Assembly (NCBI RefSeq): GCF_947500765.1
Contig: NZ_CANMTH010000008.1
Location: forward strand, 124,001 to 188,000
Direction: 5' to 3'
DNA length: 64,000 nt
DNA from: an uncultured Formosa sp.
Lineage (GTDB): Bacteria; Bacteroidota; Bacteroidia; Flavobacteriales; Flavobacteriaceae
Shown here: positions 9,340-18,547 of the stretch, piece by piece
Layout of the letters: each line of letters starts with the position of its first letter
Numbering within the stretch: the stretch's first letter is position 1
The notes under the pieces: model-generated
The model's input: the letters and a program-made list of their open reading frames with translations, nothing else
Told to the model about the DNA's origin: nothing
Databases searched by the model: none
Program-made: the position numbers and the translations under genes

Positions 9340-10323
9340 TTAATATTCTAAATGTATTAGGTTTCTAACCTTATCTAATGTTTTTATAAGTTTTAAGCTG
9401 AAATCGAAAGTCATAATATCACTTTCGGTTTTTCCTTCTCTAAGCAATTGGTTAAAATGAAGTGTTTCAAAATTATAACCAATAGTATCTCCTGTATAAT
9501 CTAATATGTTTTCTTGTCCGTTTTGGGAGATTGTAACTGTAGTTGGTGCATGAAATTGCGTATTCAATGTTATGGTGCCATTCTCGCAAGTAAAGGTACA
9601 AGAGGTAGGCGTATCTTCAATTAAAGTACTTTTTAATAAAGCTTCAGTATTATTAGAATATTTAAAAAGCATATCGCAAGTTGAATCTGCTCCGTTTTCA
9701 AAGTTGGTGCAAGTGGCTTCAATATGTTCTGGTTCTCCTAAAGTAGAAAGCGTGGCAAAAATAGGGTAGATACCAATGTCTAATAAACTACCGCCTCCAA
9801 CAGATTTATCAAATAATCTAGAGGATTCATCAAAAGGTCTTGTAAAGCCAAAATCAGCTTCAACTTTTAATAATTTTCCATAAGTTTCATTTTTTAATTC
9901 GGTTAAAGCAAACTGATAATGTGGTAAGAAATAAGTCCATAAAGCTTCCATTAACAGTACATTTTTTTCCTTTGCAAGTGCAATCATGTCTTGAACTTCT
10001 TCCAGATTCATGGCAAATGGTTTTTCGCATAACACAGCTTTTCCATGATTTAAGCATAACATGGCATGTGCTTTATGAAAACTATGCGGTGTTGCAATAT
10101 AAACAGCATCTATGTCTGGATCTTTAGCTAAGGTGTCGTAACTATCGTAAGCTTTTATAGATTGAAATGTTTCTGCAAATTCACGTGCTTTATCAATAGA
10201 TCTTGAAGCTACTGCTTGTAACTGTGCATCTTTAATAGTTAATAAATCTTTTGCAAATTTATGAGCAATGTTACCAAGCCCAATAATGCCCCATCTTATG
10301 GTTTTATATGGTTGAGATGTCAT
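9340..10323 (-). CDS. Gfo/Idh/MocA family oxidoreductase
   Basis: 327 residues. N-terminal Rossmann fold with 'WGIIGLGNIAHKFAKDL', then 'VYIATPHSFHKAHAMLCL' and the family hallmark EKP in 'AVLCEKPFAMN'; the C-terminal GFO_IDH_MocA half contains 'GGGSLLDIGIYPIF'. Members are NAD(P)-dependent dehydrogenases of sugars, inositols or trans-dihydrodiols. The start overlaps the last 20 bp of the symporter gene, so it is the last gene of the PIG-L/symporter operon; this context suggests oxidation of an imported sugar or amino-sugar derivative. Confidence 0.9.
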   Translation of the reverse strand: MTSQPYKTIRWGIIGLGNIAHKFAKDLLTIKDAQLQAVASRSIDKAREFAETFQSIKAYDSYDTLAKDPDIDAVYIATPHSFHKAHAMLCLNHGKAVLCEKPFAMNLEEVQDMIALAKEKNVLLMEALWTYFLPHYQFALTELKNETYGKLLKVEADFGFTRPFDESSRLFDKSVGGGSLLDIGIYPIFATLSTLGEPEHIEATCTNFENGADSTCDMLFKYSNNTEALLKSTLIEDTPTSCTFTCENGTITLNTQFHAPTTVTISQNGQENILDYTGDTIGYNFETLHFNQLLREGKTESDIMTFDFSLKLIKTLDKVRNLIHLEY

Positions 10324-12010
10324 TTAATTTTGGATTTAAAAATTTAACGAATAGCGATATAATTAAAGCTATTGTAATTACTAAAATACAACCAAAAAGG
10401 TTAAGCCACAAATATGGCATCCAATCATTATACCATCCAAAAATTACAATGGCTTGTGTAATAATGGCTGCTGAGAAAACGGCATTTGCTTTGACGTGTT
10501 TAAAGAAAAATGCAAGTAAGAAAATTCCTAAAACATTACCGTAAAAAATAGATCCAATAATATTTACTAACTGAATTAAATTATCTGCTAAATAAGCAAT
10601 GCAGGCAATACAAATGGCTAAAATACCCCAACCAAACGTAAACCATTTGGTGGCTTTTACATAATGCATATCGTCTTTGTCTTGCACAAAACTACGTTTG
10701 TAAATATCAATAGTTGTTGTAGATGCTAATGCATTTAATTCGCTAGCTGTACTAGACATGGCTGCACTTAAAATTACAGCAAGTAAAAGCCCAATTAATC
10801 CGCGAGGTAGATTGTTTAATATAAAATGAATAAAAACGTAATCTTTATCGTTAGTTTCAATTTTTGTTTGATGCTCGTTTGCAGCTTTTTCTAATACTAA
10901 TTTAGCTTGATCTCGATTTTCTTTTTCAGCATTATTTATTGTTGAAATTCTAGATTTTAAACCATCATTTGGATACGTTATATAGGCATTTAATAACGTT
11001 TTCTTTTTTTCGAAAAGCTGATGTTGTTCGTTTTCTAATGTTTTAAATTCATCTGAATATGATGAGGCTGCAACGACTTCTTGTGCATGTGGATTAAAAT
11101 GAATAGGGGATTCGTTAAATTGATAAAATACAAAAACCATAACACCAACAAGGAGAATAAAAAACTGCATGGGTACTTTTAATAATCCGTTAAATATTAG
11201 TCCCAATTGCATTTCTCGTAACGATTTTCCTGAAAGATAACGTTGTACTTGACTTTGGTCTGTACCAAAATAAGAAAGCATTAAAAATGTACCTCCAATA
11301 ATTCCACTCCAAAATGTATATCTGTTTTCAAAATCGAAAGAGAAATCTAGAATATTCATTTTATTGTTAACCGTAGCAATTTCTAGAGCATTAGAGAAAT
11401 TGATGTTTTCAGGTAAGTAACTTAAAATTAAAAAGAATGCAATAAACATTCCAGTGAAAATGACAGCCATTTGGTGTTTTTGAGTCACACTTACAGCTTT
11501 GGTTCCTCCAGAAACGGTATATATAATAACGAGTACACCAATAATAATATTTAACTGATTTAAAGACCAACCTAATACGGCCGATAAAATAATAGCTGGA
11601 GCATAAATGGTAATTCCAGCGGCTAAGCCACGTTGTACTAAAAAGAGTCCTGCGGTTAAACTTCTGGTTTTTAAATCGAATCTGTTTTCTAAAAATTCGT
11701 AAGCGGTGTATACTTTTAAACGATGATACAGCGGAATAAATACCATACAAATAATAATCATTGCAATTGGTAATCCGAAGTAGAATTGTACAAATCCCAT
11801 ACCGTCGTTAAACGCTTGTCCTGGCGTAGATAAAAAGGTAATGGCACTGGCTTGTGTAGCCATTACAGATAAGCCAATCGTCCACCATTGTGCTTGGTTT
11901 CCGCCACGAATATAATCCTGAACATTTTGGCTTCCACGTGTTTTCCATGTGCCATACCCAACAATTGTTAGGAGCGTTCCTATTAATATAATCCAGTCTA
12001 AAGTCTCCAT
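10304..12010 (-). CDS. Sodium/solute symporter (SSS family)
   Basis: 568 residues with about 13-14 hydrophobic segments. Family signatures include 'GLSVMATQASAITFLSTPGQAF' (split here as the TM1 sodium-site region), 'YTVSGGTKAVSVTQKHQ' and 'SAAMSSTASELNALAS'. A long hydrophilic insert (about residues 310-390) rich in Lys, Glu and Asn lies between two membrane segments. Members import sugars, sialic acid, pantothenate or myo-inositol with sodium. It begins one base after the stop of the 36-residue ORF and sits between a PIG-L deacetylase and a sugar oxidoreductase, so a carbohydrate substrate is likely. Confidence 0.92.
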   Translation of the reverse strand: METLDWIILIGTLLTIVGYGTWKTRGSQNVQDYIRGGNQAQWWTIGLSVMATQASAITFLSTPGQAFNDGMGFVQFYFGLPIAMIIICMVFIPLYHRLKVYTAYEFLENRFDLKTRSLTAGLFLVQRGLAAGITIYAPAIILSAVLGWSLNQLNIIIGVLVIIYTVSGGTKAVSVTQKHQMAVIFTGMFIAFFLILSYLPENINFSNALEIATVNNKMNILDFSFDFENRYTFWSGIIGGTFLMLSYFGTDQSQVQRYLSGKSLREMQLGLIFNGLLKVPMQFFILLVGVMVFVFYQFNESPIHFNPHAQEVVAASSYSDEFKTLENEQHQLFEKKKTLLNAYITYPNDGLKSRISTINNAEKENRDQAKLVLEKAANEHQTKIETNDKDYVFIHFILNNLPRGLIGLLLAVILSAAMSSTASELNALASTTTIDIYKRSFVQDKDDMHYVKATKWFTFGWGILAICIACIAYLADNLIQLVNIIGSIFYGNVLGIFLLAFFFKHVKANAVFSAAIITQAIVIFGWYNDWMPYLWLNLFGCILVITIALIISLFVKFLNPKLNDISTI

Positions 12011-12011
12011 G

Positions 12012-12122
12012 TTAAAAGGCTCTCATTAAAAAATAAAACAAAATAATGTAAACAGCATTAGCAATTAACACCCAAGTATACGAGCGTTTCCAAGTTTGTT
12101 TTATTGGTTTCTCTTCTGGCAT
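12012..12122 (-). CDS. 36-residue single-span membrane peptide
   Basis: ATG to TAA, 37 codons, with one base between it and the PIG-L gene upstream and one base between it and the symporter downstream. The N-terminus is charged and basic ('PEEKPIKQTWKRSYTW'), followed by one hydrophobic helix ('VLIANAVYIILFYFLMRAF'). The tight spacing on both sides argues for translation as part of the operon. It could be a small accessory subunit of the symporter, similar in size to other small transporter partners; this is inference. Confidence 0.65.
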   Translation of the reverse strand: MPEEKPIKQTWKRSYTWVLIANAVYIILFYFLMRAF

Positions 12123-12123
12123 A

Positions 12124-14649
12124 TTAATTTTTTAAATTAGGTTTTGTATTTATATTTTCTTTTCCAATAGATAACATATTTGCAAACAATCTGTAAGCTC
12201 CAGAAACTCCTGCAGGAAATTCTCTAAAAAAACTTAAACCCGTATATATGTAGTATCCTTTACCGTATTTAGCAACTAGTAAACTTCCGCTTTTTTCAGT
12301 TTCATTTTTATCGTGCATGCCTAAAACGGGAGTAAATTCTTTGCCCCATACTTCAGGGAAATATAAACCACGTTCTTGTGTCCAGCCTTCAAAATCTTTC
12401 TCTGTAATCGTATTAGGGAAGTTTAGTAATTCGTTTTTAGGATCTAAGAATGTTATTTTTGCGTTTTCATCGGTTACGCGGTCTCTCGATAATTCTAATT
12501 GGTAAGGGGCTATATTATCTACTTTTAAACCGCGATTAGTATTGTATTGTGCAATTAAATTTCCGCCTTCTTTAACATAGTCAAATAAAATGTTTTGCTT
12601 GTATGCTAAATCATCTACAGTATTATAAGCTCTTATTCCAATAACAATAGCATCAAAACGACTTAAATTTGAAGGGGTAATATCTTCTGGTTTTATAATA
12701 GCAACGTGATATCCTATTTGTCTTAAACTCTCAGGAACAACATCTCCTGCACCTTGAATATAACCAATATTTTCTCCTTTTTTAATAATATCTAAACGCA
12801 CAAATTTACTTGGTTTAGGCATTACAACAGTTTGAAACGGAATATGATCGTAATCAATTTCTATTAAGGCTTTATTATATGCTGTTCCGTTTACGGTTAC
12901 GGTAGATGTGATTTTAACTTCACTCTGATTTTTAGGCGGAGTTACAGTAAAGAAAACTGTTTTAGATTCGCCTTGATGCGCTATTGAAATTGGTGACAAT
13001 TTTGGAGAAATGGTCCAATCTTTAGGCGTGTTTAAGCTAACAGTTCCTTCTAGATTATTTTTTCCAGCCGTTACAATTACAGCCACTTGCTTAGGTGTAT
13101 TGTTTTCGAAAATTAAAACAGGTTCTGCGAGTTGTGAGGCTACAGCAGGAACAATTTCGAAAGGTTTATAAACTTCACCTTTAACAGGATCGTTTGTTTT
13201 GTAAATAATAGATTTTGTAAATGGAATAGAAACGTTTTCAATAACCAAATTAAATGTTACATTCTGACTTCTTGGTGTTTCTGGTTTCCCAATTAACGAT
13301 TTATCTTCTACTTTATACATCCCCAAGCTACCTTGTGTAGTTAACCAATACGGTGTGGTTATTTTTGTATTAGAAAGAACAGAATAATGCTCGTTAAAAT
13401 TGAATTTAATGTTATTTGTTAAACTAATTTTTTTTGAAATTGAAACACCATTTGGATTTACAATACTTTGTAAAGTGATAGGCTCTGTACTTCTATTTAT
13501 AATTTCAATATTTAAATTGACATCTTCATTAGTTGTTGCCCAATTGTTTTCTGCAGCAGCTTCTATATATAAACCAGCACAAGCTGCGATTACATTTTTA
13601 ATATCTTCTGTTTTTATTGTTTTCCAATGCGTTTCATCTAATTTTTGAATTAATGTATACGCTTTTACTAATTTTGGAATACTTGCAGATGGATTTTTAA
13701 AATCGTATTCTTTTTCAACTTGACTTAAAAGTTGTCCAATAGCTTTTCCGTTTTTTACACGATTCCAACTGGTGTCTATACCTTCAAAAATATTAGATTT
13801 ATCTTTTGGCATATCACCTTTAATTAATTCAATGTATTCTAGGCTAGATCCTCGTGTTCCTGTATTTCCGAAACCTTGAGATTTATGCTGACTTCTACTT
13901 AAAGAAGATATTTCTGTGTTAGATAATCCGCTTGACGGAAAATAAACACCTGTATCTATAGTAAGCATGTTGCTTTTATCTGCGGCATCAAATTTTTTCT
14001 GAGACCCATAAAACCAATATGATGTATTAAAAAACATGCGTTTTGGTTGCCAAATAGCTGTTGTTTTAAGTTGTTCTGGAAATTTAGAAGCATCATTAGT
14101 TAAATTGAAAGCCTCAACACTTAGCATAGCAGAACTGGTATGGTGACCGTGTGTTGTTCCTGGCGATCTGTGATCGAATCTGTTAATAATTATATCTGGC
14201 TGAAAGTTTCTAATTGCTAGAACTACATCGCTTAATACTTCGTTTTTATCCCAAATGGCTAAGGTTTCGTCTGGATGTTTCGAATATCCGAAATCGTTAG
14301 CGCGTGTAAAAAATTGTTCTCCGCCATCGGTACGTCTTGCTGCCAATAATTCTTCGGTACGAATAACGCCTAAAAGTTCTCTAATTTCTGGACCTATTAA
14401 ATTTTGCCCGCCGTCACCACGTGTTAAAGATAAATAAGCTGTTCTAGCTTTAACCTTATTAGACATATAAGAAATCATCTTGGTATTTTCATCGTCTGGA
14501 TGCGCTGCTAGATATAAAACAGAACCTAAGAAATTTAGTTTTTTTATAGATTCGTGTATTTCTGAAGCATTAGGTTTTTTAGGTTGTTGTGCAAAAGAGG
14601 TAGGTAATACTAACAGTACTGTTAGTATTGTGAGGATAATTTTTTTCAT
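12124..14649 (-). CDS. Large exported PIG-L family deacetylase
   Basis: 841 residues with a signal peptide ending 'LLVLPTSFAQ'. The N-terminal 250 residues form the LmbE/PIG-L zinc deacetylase domain: 'YLAAHPDDENTKMISYMSN' (AHPDDE motif), 'TRGDGGQNLIG', and a late His motif in 'HGHHTSSAMLS'. Residues about 370-620 look like beta-sandwich (NPCBM-associated/Ig-like) modules, and the last 200 residues ('DAIVIGIRAYNTVDDL') resemble a glutamine-amidotransferase-like fold. PIG-L enzymes remove N-acetyl groups from GlcNAc-type substrates. First gene of a four-gene operon with a small membrane peptide, a symporter and an oxidoreductase. Confidence 0.88.
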   Translation of the reverse strand: MKKIILTILTVLLVLPTSFAQQPKKPNASEIHESIKKLNFLGSVLYLAAHPDDENTKMISYMSNKVKARTAYLSLTRGDGGQNLIGPEIRELLGVIRTEELLAARRTDGGEQFFTRANDFGYSKHPDETLAIWDKNEVLSDVVLAIRNFQPDIIINRFDHRSPGTTHGHHTSSAMLSVEAFNLTNDASKFPEQLKTTAIWQPKRMFFNTSYWFYGSQKKFDAADKSNMLTIDTGVYFPSSGLSNTEISSLSRSQHKSQGFGNTGTRGSSLEYIELIKGDMPKDKSNIFEGIDTSWNRVKNGKAIGQLLSQVEKEYDFKNPSASIPKLVKAYTLIQKLDETHWKTIKTEDIKNVIAACAGLYIEAAAENNWATTNEDVNLNIEIINRSTEPITLQSIVNPNGVSISKKISLTNNIKFNFNEHYSVLSNTKITTPYWLTTQGSLGMYKVEDKSLIGKPETPRSQNVTFNLVIENVSIPFTKSIIYKTNDPVKGEVYKPFEIVPAVASQLAEPVLIFENNTPKQVAVIVTAGKNNLEGTVSLNTPKDWTISPKLSPISIAHQGESKTVFFTVTPPKNQSEVKITSTVTVNGTAYNKALIEIDYDHIPFQTVVMPKPSKFVRLDIIKKGENIGYIQGAGDVVPESLRQIGYHVAIIKPEDITPSNLSRFDAIVIGIRAYNTVDDLAYKQNILFDYVKEGGNLIAQYNTNRGLKVDNIAPYQLELSRDRVTDENAKITFLDPKNELLNFPNTITEKDFEGWTQERGLYFPEVWGKEFTPVLGMHDKNETEKSGSLLVAKYGKGYYIYTGLSFFREFPAGVSGAYRLFANMLSIGKENINTKPNLKN

Positions 14650-14679
14650 TAATTAGAGATTGTATTAAGGCTTTAACTT

Positions 14680-14687
14680 CAAATATA
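14680..14687 (-). promoter_or_regulatory. -7 promoter element of the PIG-L operon
   Basis: TATATTTG on the minus strand matches the Bacteroidota -7 consensus TAnnTTTG exactly and lies 31 bp upstream of the PIG-L start. No TTTG element is present at the ideal -33 distance. Confidence 0.45.
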
Positions 14688-14796
14688 AAAAGTAGCTATG
14701 GCTTTTATAGTCTTTTAAGCTTTCTTTAACTCTAATTGTAGACGAAGTGGCATTAATAAAATTTCAAAATATGTTGAAAAAATATAGATTAAATAC

Positions 14797-15873
14797 TTAT
14801 AGCCATTTTTTACGCTTAAAGTAATAAATCATGATTGCAACCATTATTACCATAATACATATTAAAATGGGATAGCTGTATGGATGATGTAATTCTGGCA
14901 TATTATCGAAATTCATTCCGTAGATTCCGGCAATAAAAGTTAACGGAATAAATATGGTTGAAATGATGGTTAAAACCTTCATCACTTCATTCATTTTATT
15001 ACTAATTCCTGTCATGTACATATCCATTAATCCCCAAACCATTTCACGATAAACTTCAGTGTTTTCGTTAACTTGTATGGTATGATCGTAAACATCTCGA
15101 AAAAAGGGCAAGGTTTTTTGATCGATTAATTTGTGTTCACTTTTTTCTACACGATTAATAATGTCTCGAACAGGGAAAATAGCACGTCTAATTCTTAATA
15201 TTTCACGTTTTAAATCTTGAATTTGAGTCGATAAGTTTCCTTGAGTAATACCGTTAAAAAGTTCGTCTTCTAAATCTTCAATTTTATCGCCTAAACGTTC
15301 TACAACTACAAAATAATGATCGACAATATTATCTATTAAAGCATAAAATAAGTAGTCGGAGCCTAAAGTTCTTAAGCGCCCTTTTCCGTGTCTTATACGT
15401 TCTCGTAATTCATCAAAAACATCGCCTTCAGATTCTTGAAAAGTAAGTACGTAGTTGTGTCCAAGTATTAAGGTAATTTGCTCAGATATTAATCCGTTTT
15501 TAGAATCGTAATACAACATTTTCATACTTAACGACAGATAATCTTCAAATTCATCAATTTTTGGACGTTGAGAAATGTTGGCTATATCTTCTAAAATAAG
15601 CGGGTGAATATTGTAAAGTTCACCAATATTTTCTATCGCTTTAGTGTGGTTTAATCCATTTATATTAATCCAGGTAACTTCTTCTGTAGAGTTGGATTTA
15701 TAAGCATAAGAATCTTCAATTTTAGGAAGTTCTTTTTCATAAACATGCGTAGGACTATAATTAAAAACCTCGATAAAAAGTTGTTGTGTTTGTTTTTGTC
15801 CAGTGTAAACAATGGTTCCAGGAGACAGTCCTGTTTTTTGCTTATTTCTTTTTGTTCTAGGTTTTTTTTGCAT
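14797..15873 (-). CDS. corA: Magnesium/cobalt transporter CorA
   Basis: 358 residues. A soluble N-terminal alpha/beta domain and long helices are followed by two C-terminal transmembrane segments; the pore signature GMN occurs in 'AGIYGMNFDNMPE' between them, and the protein ends with the expected basic tail ('YYFKRKKWL'). CorA forms a pentamer for Mg2+ (and Co2+) uptake across the inner membrane. The Lys/Arg-rich first 15 residues are a little longer than usual. Last gene of the minus-strand cluster, 18 bp after MscS. Confidence 0.93.
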   Translation of the reverse strand: MQKKPRTKRNKQKTGLSPGTIVYTGQKQTQQLFIEVFNYSPTHVYEKELPKIEDSYAYKSNSTEEVTWININGLNHTKAIENIGELYNIHPLILEDIANISQRPKIDEFEDYLSLSMKMLYYDSKNGLISEQITLILGHNYVLTFQESEGDVFDELRERIRHGKGRLRTLGSDYLFYALIDNIVDHYFVVVERLGDKIEDLEDELFNGITQGNLSTQIQDLKREILRIRRAIFPVRDIINRVEKSEHKLIDQKTLPFFRDVYDHTIQVNENTEVYREMVWGLMDMYMTGISNKMNEVMKVLTIISTIFIPLTFIAGIYGMNFDNMPELHHPYSYPILICIMVIMVAIMIYYFKRKKWL

Positions 15874-15891
15874 AATGAAAATAACGTATGT

Positions 15892-16422
15892 TTAAATGGC
15901 ATCATTGCCATCTGTTATCGCATCCTTCTGAACTAAAGTTACGGCTTTTTGTAATATTAAATTATTTGGATAAGTGACTAAATTGCCATTATCTAATCTT
16001 AAATGTAATTGAAATGCACGAATATCTTCAATAACGGCTTCAATAGGGAAATCTTTATCATGAATACTAATCTTGTCTCCAACTTTATACGGAAACGAGA
16101 AAAACATAATAACGCCAGAGGTTATATTACTTAAAATAGACCAAATTGCAAATAAAGCAATACCAATAACTGCAAAAACCGAAGAAAAAACTAAAGCTAA
16201 ATCTTCAGGTTTTGCTCCCATAATAAAAGATAAAAATAGCAGCCCAATAAAAAATAAAGTTACTGTTGAATAACGTTGAATGAGTTGAATTCGAGCTTCA
16301 TTAATACCACTTTTTCGTCCAATTTTCTTGACTAAAAGTAGAACGATTGCACGTATTATAAGAAGTACAATTAATAAGATTATACAAGATACAATAATTT
16401 TATAGTGAGCTTCAAAAAACAT
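15892..16422 (-). CDS. Small MscS-family mechanosensitive channel
   Basis: 176 residues from the ATG at 16422; a longer frame from a TTG at 16470 adds 16 hydrophobic residues but has less support. Two or three transmembrane segments are followed by the MscS pore-lining helix and beta domain ('GIALFAIWSILSNITSGVIMFF', then 'KVGDKISIHDKDFPIEAVIED'). It is short, lacking the large C-terminal alpha/beta vestibule of E. coli MscS. Likely osmotic safety valve in the inner membrane. Downstream of maf and upstream of corA. Confidence 0.85.
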   Translation of the reverse strand: MFFEAHYKIIVSCIILLIVLLIIRAIVLLLVKKIGRKSGINEARIQLIQRYSTVTLFFIGLLFLSFIMGAKPEDLALVFSSVFAVIGIALFAIWSILSNITSGVIMFFSFPYKVGDKISIHDKDFPIEAVIEDIRAFQLHLRLDNGNLVTYPNNLILQKAVTLVQKDAITDGNDAI

Positions 16423-16507
16423 AAATAGAGTTGAATTTAATACTACAAATATAGATGAAGCAAACCACAATATGGATAACTATTTATGAAGTTTGAAGAT
16501 GATTTTT

Positions 16508-17095
16508 TTAGGAAACCATTTCATTTAAAACGCGATAAACAACATCTGTAGGAAGTCCCATAACATTAAAATAAGAACCCTCAAGTTTAGTTACTCCAAT
16601 ATAACCAATCCATTCCTGAATGCCATATCCTCCAGCCTTATCGAAGGGTTTGTAGGTGTTAATGTAATAATTAATTTCGTTGTCCGTAAGTGCTTTAAAG
16701 GTTACTTTAGTTACAGAATTTACTGTTTTTTCAAAGTCAAGCGCTGTAAAACACACCGAAGTAATAACCTCGTGAGTGGCATTGCTTAACGATTTTAGCA
16801 TTTGGAATGCTTGAGTTGTAGTTGTTGGTTTTCCTAGAGCAATTTCGTTATGCCAAACAATAGTGTCGCTAGTAATTAAAATATCATTAGAGCTAAGTTT
16901 ATCTTTAAATGGAAGTGCTTTTAGTTGTGCTAAATAATCACTGATTTCAAAATGACGTAAACGTGGCGGATAAACCTCTTCAACAGGTTTTAGTTCTATT
17001 GAAAACTCTAAACCTAAGTCTTTGAAAAACTGTTGTCTTCTTGGAGAACCAGAAGCTAGTATAATATTATAATTACTTATGTTTTTGTGTAGCAT
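16508..17095 (-). CDS. maf: Maf-like nucleoside triphosphate pyrophosphatase
   Basis: 195 residues. The N-terminal motif 'IILASGSPRRQQFFKDLGL' is the Maf signature, and 'ILITSDTIVWHNEIALGKP' carries the catalytic acidic residues. Maf proteins hydrolyse dTTP, UTP or modified nucleotides to monophosphates, preventing misincorporation. The start codon overlaps the stop of the upstream prenyltransferase by one base (TAATG), so translation is coupled. The gene pair is a regular flavobacterial arrangement. Confidence 0.93.
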   Translation of the reverse strand: MLHKNISNYNIILASGSPRRQQFFKDLGLEFSIELKPVEEVYPPRLRHFEISDYLAQLKALPFKDKLSSNDILITSDTIVWHNEIALGKPTTTTQAFQMLKSLSNATHEVITSVCFTALDFEKTVNSVTKVTFKALTDNEINYYINTYKPFDKAGGYGIQEWIGYIGVTKLEGSYFNVMGLPTDVVYRVLNEMVS

Positions 17096-18006
17096 TACGA
17101 TAGTATTATTGGATATAAAAGTAACGATAATACTCCTGTTAACATCACTAATTTTAAAGCGTTACTAATTTTATTGTGGTCTTTTTTAGTTTTTGCACTA
17201 AATAGTTCTATAGAGACATATAGTAAGGGACCAATAACTAAAAATGTAAAATATGCAGCTTCTAGGGGTGTGTTATATAAAAACATAATAACATAATATA
17301 CTAAGATCCCAAGGGGGATAAAAGATAATACAAAAGCAATTTTAGAAGATCGGCTTCTTCCTATTAAAACAGGTAATGTTGCTATGCCAGATGCATAATC
17401 GCCATCAATGTCTTCAATATCTTTTATAATTTCACGAATAAAATTTAGAATAAAGGCCATACCTGCATATTCTAAAACAAGTTTGAAAACCATGCGTTGA
17501 CTGTCTTGATTTTCGAAAGTTATTGCAGGAATTAAATCGAATAATCCTACGATAACAATACTTAAAGCCACCAAAATAGAAATGATAATATTTCCAACTA
17601 AACAGGTGCGTTTTAAATAGCTAGCATATAAATATAACAATACAGAAATAATTACGAAAAGTGCAAAAAAGCCACCTTTTTCTACGGCATGAGATAAGTA
17701 AAAGCCAAGAATTACACCAATAACATTTAATGTAATAAACATGTTGTAAGCCGTTTTTTCTGAAATAGACTTTCCTACAATTACTCGATCTGGCTTATTA
17801 ATATGGTCGGTATCTACATCGTAAATATCATTTATTATATTTCCTGCAGAAGCTAAACATAGCGTTGCTAAAATAAGAATAATAAATTGCCAATCTTGTA
17901 GGGCGGTATCTACATGAAAAACAGGGAATAACGCATATTTAATTAAAGATTGGACAAGAACGATTAGTAAGAGGTTTTTCCAACGTATTAGGTTTAATAC
18001 CTTCAT
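17095..18006 (-). CDS. UbiA-type prenyltransferase (geranylgeranylglycerol-phosphate geranylgeranyltransferase-like)
   Basis: 303 residues from the ATG at 18006, one base after the KdsC-like stop; a longer frame starting at 18036 would overlap that gene and gives an untypical N-terminus. About eight or nine membrane spans carry the two aspartate-rich motifs of UbiA enzymes: 'NIINDIYDVDTDHINKPDR' and 'DIEDIDGDYASGIATLPV'. These bind the Mg2+-prenyl-diphosphate. In flavobacteria this orthologue is usually annotated as a geranylgeranylglycerol-phosphate transferase, but menaquinone-type or other acceptors are possible. Part of the DUF2520-kdsC-maf operon. Confidence 0.82.
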   Translation of the reverse strand: MKVLNLIRWKNLLLIVLVQSLIKYALFPVFHVDTALQDWQFIILILATLCLASAGNIINDIYDVDTDHINKPDRVIVGKSISEKTAYNMFITLNVIGVILGFYLSHAVEKGGFFALFVIISVLLYLYASYLKRTCLVGNIIISILVALSIVIVGLFDLIPAITFENQDSQRMVFKLVLEYAGMAFILNFIREIIKDIEDIDGDYASGIATLPVLIGRSRSSKIAFVLSFIPLGILVYYVIMFLYNTPLEAAYFTFLVIGPLLYVSIELFSAKTKKDHNKISNALKLVMLTGVLSLLLYPIILS

Positions 18007-18007
18007 T

Positions 18008-18547
18008 TTAATCGTATTGTGCATTAAAATTACCACTCCATTTTCCTTGTACTTTTAGTACTTGCTCGATAACATCTCTAACCGCCCCTTTTCCTCCATT
18101 TCTATGAGATACGTATTTAGATATGTTTTTAATTTCTGGAACAGCATCTTGCGGACAAGTTGGTAAACCTACAATTAACATGACAGGGAAATCTGGAATA
18201 TCGTCTCCCATATAAAGTATGTTCTCTGTTTTTATGTTATTGTTTTGTACATATTCGTCTAATTGGTCTATTTTATTATGGGCACCCAAAAAGATGTCGG
18301 TAATTCCTAAACCTTCTAGGCGTTTACGAACACCTTCATTAGATCCGCCAGAAATAATACAAATGTTATAACCCGCATCTATAGCTGTTTTTAAAGCATA
18401 ACCATCTTTTATATTCATTACTCTAAGCATTTCTCCGGTTGTGGTTACTGTAACGTTTCCATCGGTTAAAACACCATCCACATCAAAAATAAAAGTGGTG
18501 ATATGTTCTAGATATTCTTTATAACTTTTTTCTTCCATGTGTTTCAA
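18008..18547 (-). CDS. kdsC: KdsC-like HAD phosphatase (3-deoxy-D-manno-octulosonate 8-phosphate phosphatase)
   Basis: 179 residues; the ATG at 18538 (residue 4) is an equally good start. The HAD motifs are 'TFIFDVDGVLTDG' (nucleophile Asp), 'ICIISGGSNEGVRKR' and 'ILYMGDDIPDFPVM'. The absence of a cap domain and the size (about 180) are those of the KdsC tetramer that makes KDO for lipopolysaccharide. It overlaps the end of the DUF2520 gene by 29 bp (20 from the second ATG) and is tightly followed by the prenyltransferase. Confidence 0.88.
   Translation of the reverse strand: MKHMEEKSYKEYLEHITTFIFDVDGVLTDGNVTVTTTGEMLRVMNIKDGYALKTAIDAGYNICIISGGSNEGVRKRLEGLGITDIFLGAHNKIDQLDEYVQNNNIKTENILYMGDDIPDFPVMLIVGLPTCPQDAVPEIKNISKYVSHRNGGKGAVRDVIEQVLKVQGKWSGNFNAQYD

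Noticed and set aside
11409..11750. 113-codon minus-strand frame inside the symporter gene
   Set aside because: It is a shifted reading of the symporter, with an aromatic- and basic-rich composition typical of shadow frames.
13400..13648. 82-codon plus-strand hydrophobic frame
   Set aside because: Antisense to the well-supported PIG-L deacetylase and without its own promoter or domain.
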